The translations under genes were made by a program, and so were the position numbers. Shown piece by piece: positions 20,167-29,371 of a stretch of 64,000 nucleotides of DNA (position 1 is its first letter; the number at the start of each line of letters is the position of its first letter). The notes beneath the pieces were generated by a model that searched no databases, was not told the DNA's origin, and was given only the letters and a program-made list of their open reading frames with translations. Origin of the DNA: VSJD01 sp041653875 (GTDB lineage Bacteria; Verrucomicrobiota; Kiritimatiellia; JAAZAB01); contig JBAZEM010000015.1 in the NCBI GenBank assembly GCA_041653875.1, forward strand, positions 1-64,000, in the 5' to 3' direction.

Positions 20167-20499
20167 CTATCGTCCGCCGGTCAATGCCAGCAGGTGAATG
20201 ACGATCCAGGCAACCAGGGCGCCGGCGGTCAAACACAAGGCGTATCGCCGCCAGTGGGAGAGCGTGGCCGGCTCGCCGGTAACGGTATCGCCGTGAAAGG
20301 AGCGGATATCCACCCAGCGTACGGCTGCCATTGCCGCAACGGTCAGCCAGTAGCCGAGATCGACCAGGGTTAGGCCATGCACGCGATTATGGAAAATATA
20401 CGTCAGACAAAGGAACAGAATGACGTTGCCAACGCCCATCCAGAAAAGACGGGTGAGGCAACCGGCGGCTGAAGTCTGTGGAACAGGCGATTGGACCAT
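20167..20499 (-). CDS. Small membrane protein, unknown function
   Basis: 110 residues from the Met at 20499, preceded by AGAGGAG. Three hydrophobic segments: FWMGVGNVILFLCLTYIF, YWLTVAAMAAVRWV and YALCLTAGALVAWIVIHLLAL. No family recognised. A promoter-like pair lies upstream on the minus strand: TTGACT (20619-20624) and TACTTT (20597-20602), 16 bases apart, inside the block shared with 17245-17317. Confidence 0.6.
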   Translation of the reverse strand: MVQSPVPQTSAAGCLTRLFWMGVGNVILFLCLTYIFHNRVHGLTLVDLGYWLTVAAMAAVRWVDIRSFHGDTVTGEPATLSHWRRYALCLTAGALVAWIVIHLLALTGGR

Positions 20500-20567
20500 G
20501 ACACTCCTCTGCATATAACGTGCGTTATGCAGATGGCGGCCCGACCATCCAAATGCCTGTGGCCTAT

Positions 20568-20640
20568 AAACAGGTCACACCCTTTAAGTAAAAATGAAAG
20601 TATCAGGTCATCGCGCGGAGTCAAGCAGAGAAAATCGGCG
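20568..20640 (-). promoter_or_regulatory. Promoter-like block shared with 17245-17317
   Basis: On the minus strand it contains TTGACT, then TACTTT at 16-base spacing, then AAAGGGTGTGACCTGTTT. The related block at 17245-17317 has the corresponding GTGCGACCTGTTT. Both stand 70-130 bases upstream of membrane-protein genes on the minus strand. Confidence 0.4.
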
Positions 20641-20712
20641 CCGGTCAAAATAATTTATCCGCAATCCAAGCGCTCGTTTTCTTCCGATAAGGCAATCTGC
20701 GGGATTGGTTCT

Positions 20713-21837
20713 TCAGCGCAACAGCGACTGAAGATAGGACCAGATCTGGAACTCATTGCCCGCGGGGTGGTAAACCGCTCCCAGATAAACGTAGTAGTTG
20801 GGAATGAGAATCCCGATCAAGGCCGCCAGCAGGAGCAGTTTGCGCGTATGTTCGTAGAGCGCGTCCTGTTGGCGCTCGCGCAGCAGGCGGCAGGAATAGA
20901 AGATGCAATGGACGGCCGGCGCCCAGGCCAGCAGGGCGAAAACGCGGGTCGTGTCGAGACAAAAGAACGTGATGGCATAGAAGCCCAGTTGGGTCAGCGC
21001 AAAGACAATGAAATAGAGCCGGTTAAAACGATAGGCCGCCAGAATACATATCCCCAGGGCGATCCAAATGACATTGTGAAATGAAAACAGTGTCATGGGC
21101 AGAAACGACAGGTTTTGGTTGATCCAGAACTTGAAATCCAGGGCCGCCGCGTGGCTCAATCGCGAATAGGTGTTGATGTCGAACAGATGGAGAAAGCCCT
21201 GCACCGCCGCCATCCCCAGTCCCAGCGCCATGACCGCCGCCACGGGATGCCACCAGGTAATGCCTTTGTCTTTCGCCAACCGCCGCAGAACCAGGATGGA
21301 GGGAATGGCAAACAAGGCAATGGGATGATTGAAAGCGCAGACGACGCCAAGCAAGGCCAGGCCGATGATGGACGTCGTGAACAGTGCCAGGATGGTCGCG
21401 ATAAACGTGATGCCGTCCGGCATTCCCAGCCAGGCCAGCAGCACCGTCGTTGCCGGATGGGCCTGCAGAAGGGCGAAAACGATAAAGGCCAGCGAATGCT
21501 CGAGCCGGTCGCGGCAGAAATACGCGAACAAACCGTAAGCGCCGATAATCAGGGCCAGGCAAAACAGATTGAATGAGAACCGCGAGACCAGCCCCAGGTG
21601 ATGCGCCACGATCGGCAGGAGCGGGGACTCCTGAAAATAGTTCTGCTCATGGACCTTGGTTTGTTCCACGTAGGGATTGGCGGCCACCTGCCGGTAAAAT
21701 TCGCGGGGCACGACACCGACGCCATATTGAACGAGCGTAAAACAGACCAAGAGCGAACACGCCAGGAAGAAGTGCGTCCGGGTGAAGTGCTGAATCCAGC
21801 GGTCAAGCCGCGAGCAGACTGTAAGTGTTTCGGGCAT
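20713..21837 (-). CDS. Polytopic membrane protein, possible GT-C-like glycosyltransferase
   Basis: 374 residues with eight to ten hydrophobic helices and few charged loops. Notable are a first loop carrying PREFYRQVAANPYVEQTKVHE, and LFAYFCRDRLEHSLAFIVFALLQ. No catalytic motif is certain. Its stop/start arrangement (5 bases downstream of the 631-residue glycosyltransferase-like gene, same strand) indicates co-transcription and a shared role in surface glycan building. The function is otherwise unknown. Confidence 0.6.
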   Translation of the reverse strand: MPETLTVCSRLDRWIQHFTRTHFFLACSLLVCFTLVQYGVGVVPREFYRQVAANPYVEQTKVHEQNYFQESPLLPIVAHHLGLVSRFSFNLFCLALIIGAYGLFAYFCRDRLEHSLAFIVFALLQAHPATTVLLAWLGMPDGITFIATILALFTTSIIGLALLGVVCAFNHPIALFAIPSILVLRRLAKDKGITWWHPVAAVMALGLGMAAVQGFLHLFDINTYSRLSHAAALDFKFWINQNLSFLPMTLFSFHNVIWIALGICILAAYRFNRLYFIVFALTQLGFYAITFFCLDTTRVFALLAWAPAVHCIFYSCRLLRERQQDALYEHTRKLLLLAALIGILIPNYYVYLGAVYHPAGNEFQIWSYLQSLLR

Positions 21838-21842
21838 GGCTG

Positions 21843-23738
21843 TTAATCCGGTCGTCTAACGCACTCAATCCCGTACACCCGCGCTTCCCCTGAGCCGCCA
21901 AAATGCACGCGCGGCTCGATCTCCGTAAAACGCGTGAGAGCGGAGTACCCTCCGGCAACGTCCGCAATGGCAACATGAACAACGGCGGTACCGCGCGGAT
22001 GCGTCCCCCACACTACGGTTTGCCCCAGCACGCCGTTATTCGAGGGGCGCGCGACATCCAGCGTCACCGGCGCATTGGAACGACAAGCCGTTGTTGCGAT
22101 ATCGAAACGAAAATCATACCGCCCCGGACCCAACCGCAGCGTGCTCCCTGCGGCCATCCAATCGGCGCCGTTTGACGGCGCGCGCGCCACCCGAACCGGC
22201 CGGCCGGTCAAGGAATCGTTTTCATTCTGTCCGGTGAAACCGCCCATGTCAACTGCCCGGAAATAATGCCTGGGCAGATCATCGAAATCCACCGGGTGCA
22301 AACGGTCCTCGTCGCCGCCACGGAGCATCCACAAGCGATGCGACGGGAATGCTTTCGCCAATTGGCGCTCACATCCAATTTCATATCGCACGACAATCGG
22401 GTCGCTGTCAATGCCCCGCTCATTGAACACCGTTTTCATCCCGCTATGGTCGAAGCCGATCCGATCCAATATGACCGCCGAACGCTCCGGCGCGCAACGA
22501 AGCGTGGCTTGAATGCGCGCCTCATATCGGCGATCCGCGTTCAACTTACAGCCCTCGACGCGCATGAAGGCCAAAGACAGGCCGGCCGCCGCGAGCGCAA
22601 CCAGCACAGCGAGGTGCGCGCGCATCCGCGGCCAAGGCGCTCCCCACCGCCATAACCGGTCCACGCCCAAGGCGCTGCCCAGCACAAGCATGGGTAAGGT
22701 TTCATAATAATAATACGGCCCGATATTGTCCACGGTATTGGCATAAAACAGGATATAGCCCAGCCACACCGCAAGCGCGCCGGACAGCCACAAAGGCGTC
22801 CATTTCCAACGCCATCCTATCGACAACAGGCCGCCCGCAAGCGCCAGCGAACCGGGAAACCCCCACAACCAGCGATTCAAGAGGCGTAAACTTCGGCCAA
22901 GTTGCTCCACCCCCAGTTGCCAGGTATGATCCACGACCGGTCCGATGGAACGGCGGGGGCCGAACCCCAGGGCATCGCAGGGGTCGTAAAACAAATAGGC
23001 GGGCAAAAACGGATCGCCCGTGGTCCATGCGTTGTAAAGCAGAAAGAGCCCCCCGCCCACGGCGGCTGTCCCCGCAAACAGGGCGCACCCTGTCCAGGCG
23101 CTTCTGTCGCGCTTGCTCCAAAGATGCGCCAGCGCCGCCAGTCCAAAGGGCACGGCCAAAAGCACGCCTGTATAAGGACGGATCAGATAAAGCCACCCCC
23201 ACCCCACGCCCGCCCAGGCGGCATACCGGACCTGACCGGTGGTCATCCATGACACAAGGCCCCATATCGTCAGACACGTCATCGCAAACCCGCTGGTATG
23301 ACTTAACAAAGTTCCCTGCATAAACAGAAACCACGGCGAAAGCAGGAGGAGAAACCCCGGCAGAAACACGGGCAATCGCAACCGGAGCGCGGCGCCGGTC
23401 AGCCACCACATACCAAGCGCCGCCGCAAGGGAACTCATCAGGCGGGGAACGCCTATCGCCGCGCCGGGCATCAACCAGAGGGGATGTCCGGGAGAATAAC
23501 GCGAAAGCCACCCGATCCGGTCGCTGAGAATGATCATCTCGTGATCGAACAAGTGCGGCAAAGGCGGCAAAGGCCGGGCCAAGGCGCCCTCCAGGAAAAG
23601 ACGCGCCTGAAACAGATAGCTGTTCTCGTCGGTGGTAAAAGGAGAATCGAGAAAAATGACCCGTCCGATAATAAAAGGGACAACCCCGGCCAGCAGCGCA
23701 AAAACAATGCGCAATGTTGTTGAGAACGACAATTTCAT
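21843..23738 (-). CDS. GT-C type membrane glycosyltransferase (ArnT/PMT-like)
   Basis: 631 residues. The N-terminal half has about ten membrane helices. The first external loop has DSPFTTDENSYLFQARLF; the acidic DE pair there is where GT39/ArnT-family enzymes bind metal and the polyprenyl-phosphate sugar donor. The C-terminal ~200 residues look like a soluble periplasmic beta-rich domain. It most likely transfers a sugar from a lipid carrier to a surface glycan, with donor and acceptor unknown. It lies 33 bases downstream of the UbiA-type gene, which could supply the lipid-linked sugar. Confidence 0.72.
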   Translation of the reverse strand: MKLSFSTTLRIVFALLAGVVPFIIGRVIFLDSPFTTDENSYLFQARLFLEGALARPLPPLPHLFDHEMIILSDRIGWLSRYSPGHPLWLMPGAAIGVPRLMSSLAAALGMWWLTGAALRLRLPVFLPGFLLLLSPWFLFMQGTLLSHTSGFAMTCLTIWGLVSWMTTGQVRYAAWAGVGWGWLYLIRPYTGVLLAVPFGLAALAHLWSKRDRSAWTGCALFAGTAAVGGGLFLLYNAWTTGDPFLPAYLFYDPCDALGFGPRRSIGPVVDHTWQLGVEQLGRSLRLLNRWLWGFPGSLALAGGLLSIGWRWKWTPLWLSGALAVWLGYILFYANTVDNIGPYYYYETLPMLVLGSALGVDRLWRWGAPWPRMRAHLAVLVALAAAGLSLAFMRVEGCKLNADRRYEARIQATLRCAPERSAVILDRIGFDHSGMKTVFNERGIDSDPIVVRYEIGCERQLAKAFPSHRLWMLRGGDEDRLHPVDFDDLPRHYFRAVDMGGFTGQNENDSLTGRPVRVARAPSNGADWMAAGSTLRLGPGRYDFRFDIATTACRSNAPVTLDVARPSNNGVLGQTVVWGTHPRGTAVVHVAIADVAGGYSALTRFTEIEPRVHFGGSGEARVYGIECVRRPD

Positions 23739-23771
23739 GCGTTTGAATTGAGCGGGTGGTTTTCAGGTTGC

Positions 23772-24722
23772 TCAACGAATTGCCGGCACAGGCGGCAGAA
23801 GCCACGGATTGAATAGGCGGTCAAAAGCAGGCAGATCGATAAAGAGCAGGGCGGTGCAAGCCAGGAACGCCGCCAGCACAAGCAATATCAGTTTTTTTTC
23901 GCGGTAAAGCAGTTCGGGATATTGCGCGGTGCTGGACGGTTTGTAAGCCAGGTGCAGGTAATAAGCCATGGCCAGCGCCACTAAAGGAGCGGCCAGAACC
24001 AATTCGAACCTATAGCGCGCGATAAAATAACCGCTCATCAGGGCGAAAAGCGTCGCATAAAAAAAGATGCTTTCAATAAGGCTCTCTTCCGTGTAACGGG
24101 CAAACGACTTGCGATATCGGGATGCTTGCCGGACATCGCCGATCATGCGAAATTCGGCGAATCGTTTAGCCGCCATCAGGAATGCGCCGAACATCCAGTA
24201 GGCCATGAACATGGAAAGCGGCGGCGCAAAACCCAACCCCGTCGCATACCAGCCCAGCGCCAGGCGCAACGGGTTGTTGAGCGATTCGCTCAACACATCG
24301 CAATAGGGGATATCCTTGAGCCGGATCGGCGGAAGATTATATAGAATCCCCGCCGCCCAAAACAAAAGCCCGACCATGCCGAAGCGAAAATTCAACGCAA
24401 ACCCTGCCGTCACCCCCGCCAGACTGATGACTATCCAGAGGGCCCAAGCCATGGAAACCCGCGCGGCGCCTTCCACCAGCGGACGGTTATGCTTGACGGG
24501 ATGATGGCGATCGCTTTCGACATCGAGGATTTCGTTAAACACATAATTGCTTGAGGCAATCAGACATGCGGCGCCAAGCCCAAACGCGATATACCCGACA
24601 GTTGCCCAATTGAGCAGATCGGGCCGAAAGTAAACAGCCAGAAGGATGCCCGGCAACATAAATATATTCTTAAACCAGTTGTCCGGCCGCAACAGGCGGA
24701 TATATGGAAACAGTTGATTCAT
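23772..24722 (-). CDS. UbiA-family 5-phosphoribosyl-polyprenol (DPPR) synthase-like
   Basis: Transfers a group onto a polyprenyl phosphate. It carries the NxxxDxxxD metal site as NEILDVESDRHHP, followed by KHNRPL. RPDNWFKN at the N-terminus and AAKRFAEFR plus RKSFARYTEES in the second half match mycobacterial Rv3806c-type decaprenyl-phosphate phosphoribosyltransferase better than quinone-forming UbiA. About nine membrane helices, 316 residues from the Met at 24722. In actinobacteria the product becomes decaprenyl-phospho-arabinose. Here the GT-C genes directly downstream could use a similar lipid-linked pentose, but no epimerase (DprE1/E2) is in the window. Confidence 0.82.
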   Translation of the reverse strand: MNQLFPYIRLLRPDNWFKNIFMLPGILLAVYFRPDLLNWATVGYIAFGLGAACLIASSNYVFNEILDVESDRHHPVKHNRPLVEGAARVSMAWALWIVISLAGVTAGFALNFRFGMVGLLFWAAGILYNLPPIRLKDIPYCDVLSESLNNPLRLALGWYATGLGFAPPLSMFMAYWMFGAFLMAAKRFAEFRMIGDVRQASRYRKSFARYTEESLIESIFFYATLFALMSGYFIARYRFELVLAAPLVALAMAYYLHLAYKPSSTAQYPELLYREKKLILLVLAAFLACTALLFIDLPAFDRLFNPWLLPPVPAIR

Positions 24723-25212
24723 GAGCGCAATGTCCAAAAAGTATTCTCACGCCCCACGGCTCGATATGCCGTCGGCACCCTGTTCGGCCAACGCCGCAGG
24801 CGCACAAGCCTTGGCGGATCGATCTTCAGCAAAAGCCCTCTTAAGTTTCCCCGAACGGCGGCAACCATAAACGCCGCGTTTCTTTCTTGCAATCTTTTTT
24901 TGTCGTTTTGCAACATCTTGTTTTTTGCAGCGGTTTCAGGTGTATAAGGCATTAAGGCGGGCTGCCGCCCGCAACCCAAACTGCGACCTGGATATGGAGC
25001 CGGGGTCGCGGCGATGGAGGCCCATCGCCCTCCAAAGGCGGGTCCGCCTGTGGCGAAAAATCGAAAAATCTCCAGCATAACGTGTTACGCATGAATTGAT
25101 ATCCCTCGACTCCGCTCGGGATGACATATTAACTGACGACAAAACGCCATAATGAGAATTGCTGGGACGGATAAGTATTGCCTGGCGAAAGACATTTGCC
25201 TATAGTCTCCGC
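24723..25212. repeat. Repeat-rich region between ubiA-like and clpX-like genes
   Basis: No gene seen. Holds a GGCGATGG-AGGC-CCATCGCC palindrome (about 25011-25030; family also at 1606 and 58751), a degenerate TCCGCC-type double hairpin (25031-25056), and the 119-base repeat 25046-25164 that recurs at 59003-59120. The promoter of the ClpX-like gene must lie in or after this repeat. Confidence 0.7.
25046..25164. repeat. About 118-base dispersed repeat, copy 1
   Basis: Aligns with 59003-59120 at roughly 90 percent identity by eye. Conserved core: CATAACGTGTTACGC, then CCCTCGACTCCGCTCGGGAT (a hairpin), then GACGACAAAACGCCATAATG and AGAATTGCTG. It ends about 50 bases before the ClpX-like start. 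Confidence 0.85.
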
Positions 25213-26853
25213 ATGAGCGCCAACGAACCCAAAGGGCCCGTGGACGACTGGCAAAAACAGTTTCAAGACATCCTGCGCCAGGTGCGCGCCAATCCGCCGG
25301 GGCGTCCCGACGCGGCGCCCGCAGGGGCCGACCATGGCGGCGCCGCGCCGGGCGGCGATGCGGCCGCGGCCGAAAAGCTCCGGCGCGTCCGCGAATTCAA
25401 CCTGAAACCGCGCGATATCCGGGACTATCTCGACCGCTACGTCATTCAGCAGGCGGAGGCCAAGAAAGTGCTGGCCGTGGCGATCTGCGACCATTACAAC
25501 CACGTGCGGCAGTGCCTGGAAAACCCGGCCTTGCGCGAGCGCGATTACGCCAAGCAGAATATTGTCCTGCTGGGCCCCACGGGCGTGGGCAAGACCTACC
25601 TGATGCGCTGTATAGCCCGGCTGGTCGGCGTGCCGTTCGTCAAGTCCGACGCCACCAAGTTTTCCGAAACCGGCTACGTCGGGCACGACGTCGAGGACCT
25701 GGTCCGGGACCTGGCGCGCGCGGCCGACGGCAACGCCGACCTGGCGCAATACGGGATCATTTACATCGACGAAATCGACAAGATCGCCGGCACCCCCGGT
25801 TCCTACGGCCGCGACGTCTCCGGGCGCGGCGTGCAGGTCAACCTGCTCAAGCTCATGGAGGAAACCGACGTCAGCCTACAGAGCCAGACCGACCTGCTCG
25901 GCCAGATGGAAGCCATGATGCAGCTCCAGCGCGGCGGCCAGCCGCCCCGCCGCACGCTCAACACGCGCCACATCCTGTTCATTGTCAGCGGCGCCTTCGA
26001 CGGCCTGGCCGAGCGCGTGAAAAAGCGCGTCAGTGTCGCGCCCATCGGCTTCACCCAGACCGCCAAAACCGCGCGGGCCGACTATGAATACCTGAAACTG
26101 GCCCAGACCCGCGACTTCATCGATTTCGGGTTCGAGCCGGAATTCATCGGGCGCCTGCCCGTGCGCGTGACCTGCGACGCGCTGACCGCCGCCGATCTCC
26201 AGCAAATTATGCTGACCTCGGAGGACAGTATTTTGGCGCAGTACCGCCAGGATTTCAGCGGTTACGGCATCGATTTCACGATCACCAGGGAAGCCATCGC
26301 CGAGATCGCCGCGCGGGCCATCGGGGAGCAGACCGGCGCCCGCGGGCTGATGACCGTGATGGAGCAGGTCTTCCGCAACTTCAAATTCCAACTGCCCTCG
26401 ACCGCCGTCAAGAACTTCGAGGCCGATTCCGACACCGTCGCCGCCCCGGCCGGCGCGCTCAAGAGCCTGCTCCGCAAGAACCAGCGCTCCCAGCGCAACC
26501 TGCTGAAATCGGAGGTGGCCGAATTCGCGCGCCGTTTCAAGGAGGAACACGCCCTGGACCTGGTCTTCAGCGACGAGGCCGTGGACCTGCTCGTGGAACT
26601 GAGCACCACGCAGGACAAAACCATGCGCACGATTTTCAGCGAAAAATTCCGTGATTTCCAGCACGGCTTGAAACTGATCGCCAAAAACACGGGGCGGACG
26701 GCGTTCGAAATCACGCGGGCGGTCGTCGAGGCGCCCGACCGGGAACTGTCCCGCTGGGTGGTGGAAAGTTTTCAAACTCCGCCGGCCGATGAGGCCGCGC
26801 CGGAGAATGGACGCCATACGCCTGACACCGGACGCCAGACCGGGAAAGAGTGA
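25213..26853 (+). CDS. ClpX-like AAA+ ATPase lacking the zinc-binding domain
   Basis: 546 residues. The AAA+ module has GPTGVGKT (Walker A), IIYIDEIDKI (Walker B), the pore-loop motif SETGYVGHDVEDLVRDL, and EPEFIGRLPVRV (sensor 2 region), all ClpX-like. The peptidase-docking tripeptide IGF is kept in VAPIGFTQT. Two differences from housekeeping ClpX stand out. The N-terminal cysteine zinc finger is replaced by a Pro/Ala-rich stretch, and about 110 extra residues (roughly 420-530) follow the small AAA domain. The last residues (ENGRHTPDTGRQTG) are encoded by a dispersed repeat. Probably an unfoldase that could still dock to ClpP. The ATG at 25213 is chosen because it begins the conserved part. 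Confidence 0.82.
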   Translation: MSANEPKGPVDDWQKQFQDILRQVRANPPGRPDAAPAGADHGGAAPGGDAAAAEKLRRVREFNLKPRDIRDYLDRYVIQQAEAKKVLAVAICDHYNHVRQCLENPALRERDYAKQNIVLLGPTGVGKTYLMRCIARLVGVPFVKSDATKFSETGYVGHDVEDLVRDLARAADGNADLAQYGIIYIDEIDKIAGTPGSYGRDVSGRGVQVNLLKLMEETDVSLQSQTDLLGQMEAMMQLQRGGQPPRRTLNTRHILFIVSGAFDGLAERVKKRVSVAPIGFTQTAKTARADYEYLKLAQTRDFIDFGFEPEFIGRLPVRVTCDALTAADLQQIMLTSEDSILAQYRQDFSGYGIDFTITREAIAEIAARAIGEQTGARGLMTVMEQVFRNFKFQLPSTAVKNFEADSDTVAAPAGALKSLLRKNQRSQRNLLKSEVAEFARRFKEEHALDLVFSDEAVDLLVELSTTQDKTMRTIFSEKFRDFQHGLKLIAKNTGRTAFEITRAVVEAPDRELSRWVVESFQTPPADEAAPENGRHTPDTGRQTGKE

Positions 26854-26938
26854 AGTCGACACCCCGAGAAATTCCTGTTATCTGCCGTCCCGCATGGTCT
26901 GTCTTCCACACGCTTTTTTTCCTCGGGGCCGGCATCCG

Positions 26939-27631
26939 TCATCCGCCGTCTGACGTCCGTTTCGAAAGCGGGTCGGCGACATGCAAGGCATCGAACGCCG
27001 CCCGCCGTTCCACGCAAGACGGGCATACGCCGCATGGTTTGTCTTCACCGCGGTAACAGCTCCAGGTCGCGGCGTAATTCACGCCCAGGCCGAGGCCGAT
27101 CTCGAGAATCTCGCTCTTGCTCATTGCCATGAAGGGCGCATGCAAGACGACCGGCTGACGACGATTGAGCGCCAGCACGGCGTTCATCCGCAGCAGGAAT
27201 TCAGGGGTGCAGTCCCAGTAACCGTAGCGATCCTGGGTCTGGGCGCCGTAGAAAATATCGGCGACACCGCGGGCCTCGGCAAACGCGGCGGCCAATGCCA
27301 GGAACAGCATGTTGCGATTAGGCACGTAGGTCGGCGGCTGGTCGAGCTGGCTATGCTTCAATTCGGACAGCGCCGGCACCGGCAGGTCAGGATCGGTCAG
27401 GGCCGAGGCGCCGGCCAGCAGTTCGCCGAAAAAGGGAAAATCGACCTGTCGGTGTTCGGCAACGCCCGCCGCGCGCGCCTGGGCGGCGGCGCAGGCGGTT
27501 TCGCGCGCGTGCTTCTGGCCGTAGCGTATGGTCAGGGCATGGAGAGGCTGGCCGGCGATTTTGGCCTTTATATAATGGAGCAACGTGGAGGAGTCCAGCC
27601 CGCCACTCAATAGAATGACCGCGCTTTTCAT
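26939..27631 (-). CDS. queC: 7-cyano-7-deazaguanine synthase (QueC)
   Basis: Converts 7-carboxy-7-deazaguanine to preQ0 using ATP and ammonia, upstream of preQ1 and queuosine. N-terminal PP-loop LLSGGLDSSTLLHY; C-terminal zinc site CYRGEDKPCGVCPSC. 230 residues; the tail (PLSKRTSDGG) reads into a GTCCGTCTGACG-type repeat. Its start codon overlaps the stop of the acetolactate decarboxylase gene by 4 bases (ATGA), so the two are translationally coupled even though their pathways are unrelated. Confidence 0.95.
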   Translation of the reverse strand: MKSAVILLSGGLDSSTLLHYIKAKIAGQPLHALTIRYGQKHARETACAAAQARAAGVAEHRQVDFPFFGELLAGASALTDPDLPVPALSELKHSQLDQPPTYVPNRNMLFLALAAAFAEARGVADIFYGAQTQDRYGYWDCTPEFLLRMNAVLALNRRQPVVLHAPFMAMSKSEILEIGLGLGVNYAATWSCYRGEDKPCGVCPSCVERRAAFDALHVADPLSKRTSDGG

Positions 27632-28437
27632 CTTGGGGCGCTTTCCACGCGCTGTAATTCCTGCTGGCGATCGGCGCTCAAATCGATGGCGGCGAAATCG
27701 CCTTGCCGGGGCAGGGTCAGATAGATCGAATCGGAGGGGTCCAGCGCCACATCAAGAGCGCTGACGCGCAAGTCCAGCACATGCCCCCCACCCTTGCGGT
27801 CATCCGTCAGGAAATGAAAATGCCAGCCCGGCACATTTATCCCTTTTACGAACGCCGGACAACGGAAACCGATCAGCGTGCCCGTTACGCGCTTGAACTC
27901 GAACAGCGCCTGTCCTTTGAAGGCCTCAACCAGCGGCCGGTAAGGTTTTTTTTGTTTTGGCACACTGCGGGTCCGAACGTAGTCGAACTCGCCGTCAGCG
28001 CGGATGGCGGCAAACAGGTTTGTGGACGGCAGCGCCCGGTCCATGATTCGGCAAAAGCCATCGAGATTTGTGGCGGCCACGGCCTTGAGCGCGATATCCC
28101 GGTCCAGCCAGGTCATGACCGCGAACGGCGTCCGGGCGGAATCCGGAACAGGATAGACCCGGCCATCCACGCGGATCTGGAACATCCGGCCATCCACGCA
28201 GGCCAGTTCGCCGTCGAGCGCATTGAGCGTGCCAATCCCGATGTCCCCATGTTGTTTCAAGTCGCCGACGGCATAATCCCCGTCATAGACGCCGGCCATC
28301 AGGGCATCGATCGGGGCGGTCTGGTAAATCGTATCGCGGTTCTCAGCTCGCGCCGCGGCCGCCAGCAGCGTCAGCGCCAGGAAAATCGATTGACACCGTT
28401 TTATTGCGTATGTTTTCCACCACATGTGTTGCACCAT
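27628..28437 (-). CDS. Secreted alpha-acetolactate decarboxylase
   Basis: Decarboxylates 2-acetolactate to acetoin. Family motifs: GVYDGDYAVGDLKQHGDIGIGT, LDGELACVDG, and the zinc ligands in GWHFHFLTDDRKGGGHVLD. 269 residues. An N-terminal signal peptide (CQSIFLALTLLAAAARA) predicts export, as in some Gram-positive and PVC homologues. Met5 could be the real start. No acetolactate synthase gene is nearby. Confidence 0.9.
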   Translation of the reverse strand: MVQHMWWKTYAIKRCQSIFLALTLLAAAARAENRDTIYQTAPIDALMAGVYDGDYAVGDLKQHGDIGIGTLNALDGELACVDGRMFQIRVDGRVYPVPDSARTPFAVMTWLDRDIALKAVAATNLDGFCRIMDRALPSTNLFAAIRADGEFDYVRTRSVPKQKKPYRPLVEAFKGQALFEFKRVTGTLIGFRCPAFVKGINVPGWHFHFLTDDRKGGGHVLDLRVSALDVALDPSDSIYLTLPRQGDFAAIDLSADRQQELQRVESAPR

Positions 28438-28557
28438 ACCGCCAACCTTGCTGGGCGTAAAGATTATTTTGCATCGTACGCTTGCATATCCAATCCATTA
28501 ATTTACAATAGTTCGCAGTCACAGGCCGGCTTATTTCACTTTCAATCGACCTCAATC

Positions 28558-29112
28558 ATGCGCAGGCAACCGACAGCCAGGTATTGGATAACCAAACTCG
28601 CGCTTGAGCCGCATCCCGAAGGCGGATATTTCCGTGAGATTTACCGGGCAACGGAACGGATTCCGTCCGCCGCCCTGCCCAAGCGCTATCATGGACCGCG
28701 CGCCTTCGCGACCTCGATTTATTTCCTGCTGGCTGGCGCGCAAATATCGACCTTGCACCGGCTGGCATCGGATGAACAATGGCACTTTTACGACGGCAGC
28801 GCCCTGCTCCTGACCACAATCGCACCCAACGGCGCGCTCACGGAAACGCGTTTGGGCCATTGTGCGGCCGCCGGCGAACAGTTCCTGGCTGTTATTCCCG
28901 CCGGCACATGGATGGGCGCGCGGCTGGCCGCGCCCGCAGTCGCGGCGCTCCAGCGTGGCGGGCGGGAGCGCCACCGTGGTTATGCGCTGATCGGCTGCAC
29001 CGTGGCGCCCGGCTTCGATTTCCGGGATTTCACCGTGGGGCGGCGGGCCGATCTGCTAAGGCAGTTCCCCCAACATCGCGAATTGATTACAGTCTTGACT
29101 ATGGCGGGGTGA
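28558..29112 (+). CDS. Cupin-fold protein of the DUF985 (cupin_5) family
   Basis: 184 residues. Family markers: LEPHPEGGYFREIYRA, SIYFLLAGAQISTLHRLASDEQWHFY, and the C-terminal VAPGFDFRDF. DUF985 proteins have a single cupin barrel resembling nucleotide-sugar epimerases but mostly lack assigned functions. The frame is open far upstream (to 27703), but that part is antisense to the decarboxylase gene, so I start at the ATG before RRQPTARYW. Confidence 0.88.
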   Translation: MRRQPTARYWITKLALEPHPEGGYFREIYRATERIPSAALPKRYHGPRAFATSIYFLLAGAQISTLHRLASDEQWHFYDGSALLLTTIAPNGALTETRLGHCAAAGEQFLAVIPAGTWMGARLAAPAVAALQRGGRERHRGYALIGCTVAPGFDFRDFTVGRRADLLRQFPQHRELITVLTMAG

Positions 29113-29371
29113 TCCCGCTCCAATCGTTGCCGCGCCATTTTTTATGCATCTTTTATTTGCATTAGCGCGCATAATAGTGCAATATTTTTAAAAGACGTAA
29201 AAGCATCGGCATTCGATCTTAACAACCTTCCGCCGCGGGGATTGTCAAACGAAAACAATCATGTTCGCAAGCCTGGAATATGCCACAGTGAGCGATACGT
29301 TTGGCGGAACGAACACCATACCGTTCGTTCCGTAACTCAACAGGATTGTCTTCAAATCGCAGGGAGTTATT

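Noticed and set aside
27703..28557. Long upstream extension of the cupin gene frame
   Set aside because: It lies antisense to the acetolactate decarboxylase gene; the conserved cupin sequence begins at the ATG at 28558.
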